A stretch of 5,631 nucleotides of DNA from CAZKYP01 sp964556885 (GTDB taxonomy: Bacteria > Planctomycetota > Phycisphaerae > Sedimentisphaerales > Anaerobacaceae), in NCBI GenBank assembly GCA_964556885.1, contig CAZKYP010000210.1, positions 1 through 5,631 on the forward strand, given 5' to 3'. The notes below the pieces were generated by a model that saw only the letters and a list, made by a program, of their open reading frames with translations, was not told the origin of the DNA and made no database searches. This document shows positions 5,287 to 5,631 of the stretch, piece by piece. A program made the position numbers and the translations under genes. How positions within the stretch are numbered: position 1 is the stretch's first letter; every line of letters begins with the position of its first letter.

Positions 5287-5631
5287 TGCATTGGCCATGT
5301 CCATGACAGTCGAGCCGACCGGCAGTGTGAAAGGCTCATTCATATCGGCCGGCTTGCCGGGCGGCTTGGCGTAGACGCGGATGATTTTCAGCATCCTGAA
5401 AATCTTCTCAGCCAGTACATCCAGCCCGGCCCCCGTTGCGGCCGAGACCTCGATAAATTCGAATTTATATTTGCATAATTTCTTCAAATTTTCGAGTGCA
5501 TTGGCTTTGGCGATGTCGGATTTCGTGCATATACAGAATGTCTTTTTACCGAGAGCATTGCCCTGGCCGTCGAAAGCCGGAGTTTCGGCGTCGGCGAGCA
5601 GACTGTGTGACTCGAGAAAATCCAGGCAGAC
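5158..5631 (-). CDS. DRG/Obg-like GTPase with C-terminal TGS domain, C-terminal part (5' end beyond window)
   Basis: The frame is open from the window edge to TGA at 5158-5160, giving the last 157 residues. The P-loop and switch motifs lie outside. Visible are the guanine-specificity motif TKSD (fragment residues 36-39), where NKxD is usual, and the G5 motif SAATG (63-67). The TGS domain runs from about residue 84 (IIRVYAKPPGKP) through GSTVMDMANAIH (106-117) to KIWGSGVYDGQNVQRTHVLN and IIELHFS. The WG...Q.V...HVL.D.D.I pattern resembles DRG proteins. These GTPases bind ribosomes or RNA and act in translation or ribosome assembly in the cytoplasm; this role is known for relatives, not shown here. 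A TTG at 5487 is internal, since conserved G4 sequence precedes it. The last 129 bp are duplicated at 972-1100. Confidence 0.85.
   Translation of the reverse strand, partial: VCLDFLESHSLLADAETPAFDGQGNALGKKTFCICTKSDIAKANALENLKKLCKYKFEFIEVSAATGAGLDVLAEKIFRMLKIIRVYAKPPGKPADMNEPFTLPVGSTVMDMANAIHRQLAEKLKTAKIWGSGVYDGQNVQRTHVLNDKDIIELHFS

Noticed and set aside
5167..5478. Plus-strand 103-codon frame and a minus-strand 102-codon frame (5031-5339) at the right end
   Set aside because: Both overlap the GTPase coding sequence, which has recognisable G4, G5 and TGS motifs in its own frame.

Overview
The window looks like bacterial chromosomal DNA carrying a small accessory insert. A secreted GH51-type arabinofuranosidase beside a DRG/Obg-like GTPase with a TGS domain, with moderate GC in both flanks, would fit an environmental planctomycete-like bacterium. 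This is only an impression from gene content; no rRNA or other marker gene is present to settle it.

Layout. The left edge (1-887, minus strand) holds the N-terminal 295 codons of an exported GH51 alpha-L-arabinofuranosidase-like enzyme, with a plausible promoter at 959-986. The right edge (5158-5631, minus strand) holds the last 157 codons of a GTPase with G4/G5 motifs and a TGS domain. The final 129 bp of the GTPase gene (5158-5286) are repeated exactly, in direct orientation, at 972-1100 next to the arabinofuranosidase promoter. Removing one copy and everything between the copies would leave the GTPase gene ending 84 bp upstream of the arabinofuranosidase gene, as two tandem minus-strand genes. 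The simplest reading is that about 4.19 kb (one repeat copy plus roughly 4.06 kb of unique DNA) was inserted at the GTPase 3' end, duplicating it so that both neighbours stayed intact.

The unique DNA is visibly more AT-rich than the flanks and reads on the plus strand. After about 400 bp without a convincing gene come an 873-residue gamma-class N6-adenine DNA methyltransferase fused to target-recognition-like sequence (1509-4130), then, 4 nt later, a PIN-domain nuclease (4135-4674). Beyond these lie a possible 35-codon ORF and an unrecognised 70-codon gene (4878-5090). No integrase, transposase, restriction subunit or antitoxin is visible.

The main candidate for a new system is the tightly linked methyltransferase-specificity protein and PIN nuclease. 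The N-terminus of the large protein resembles the nuclease region of type IIG/type I restriction proteins but lacks a clear D-ExK triad. The PIN protein, in contrast, has all four expected acidic residues. One hypothesis is a modification-linked defence module in which the PIN protein supplies nuclease activity. This is inference from gene order and motifs only.
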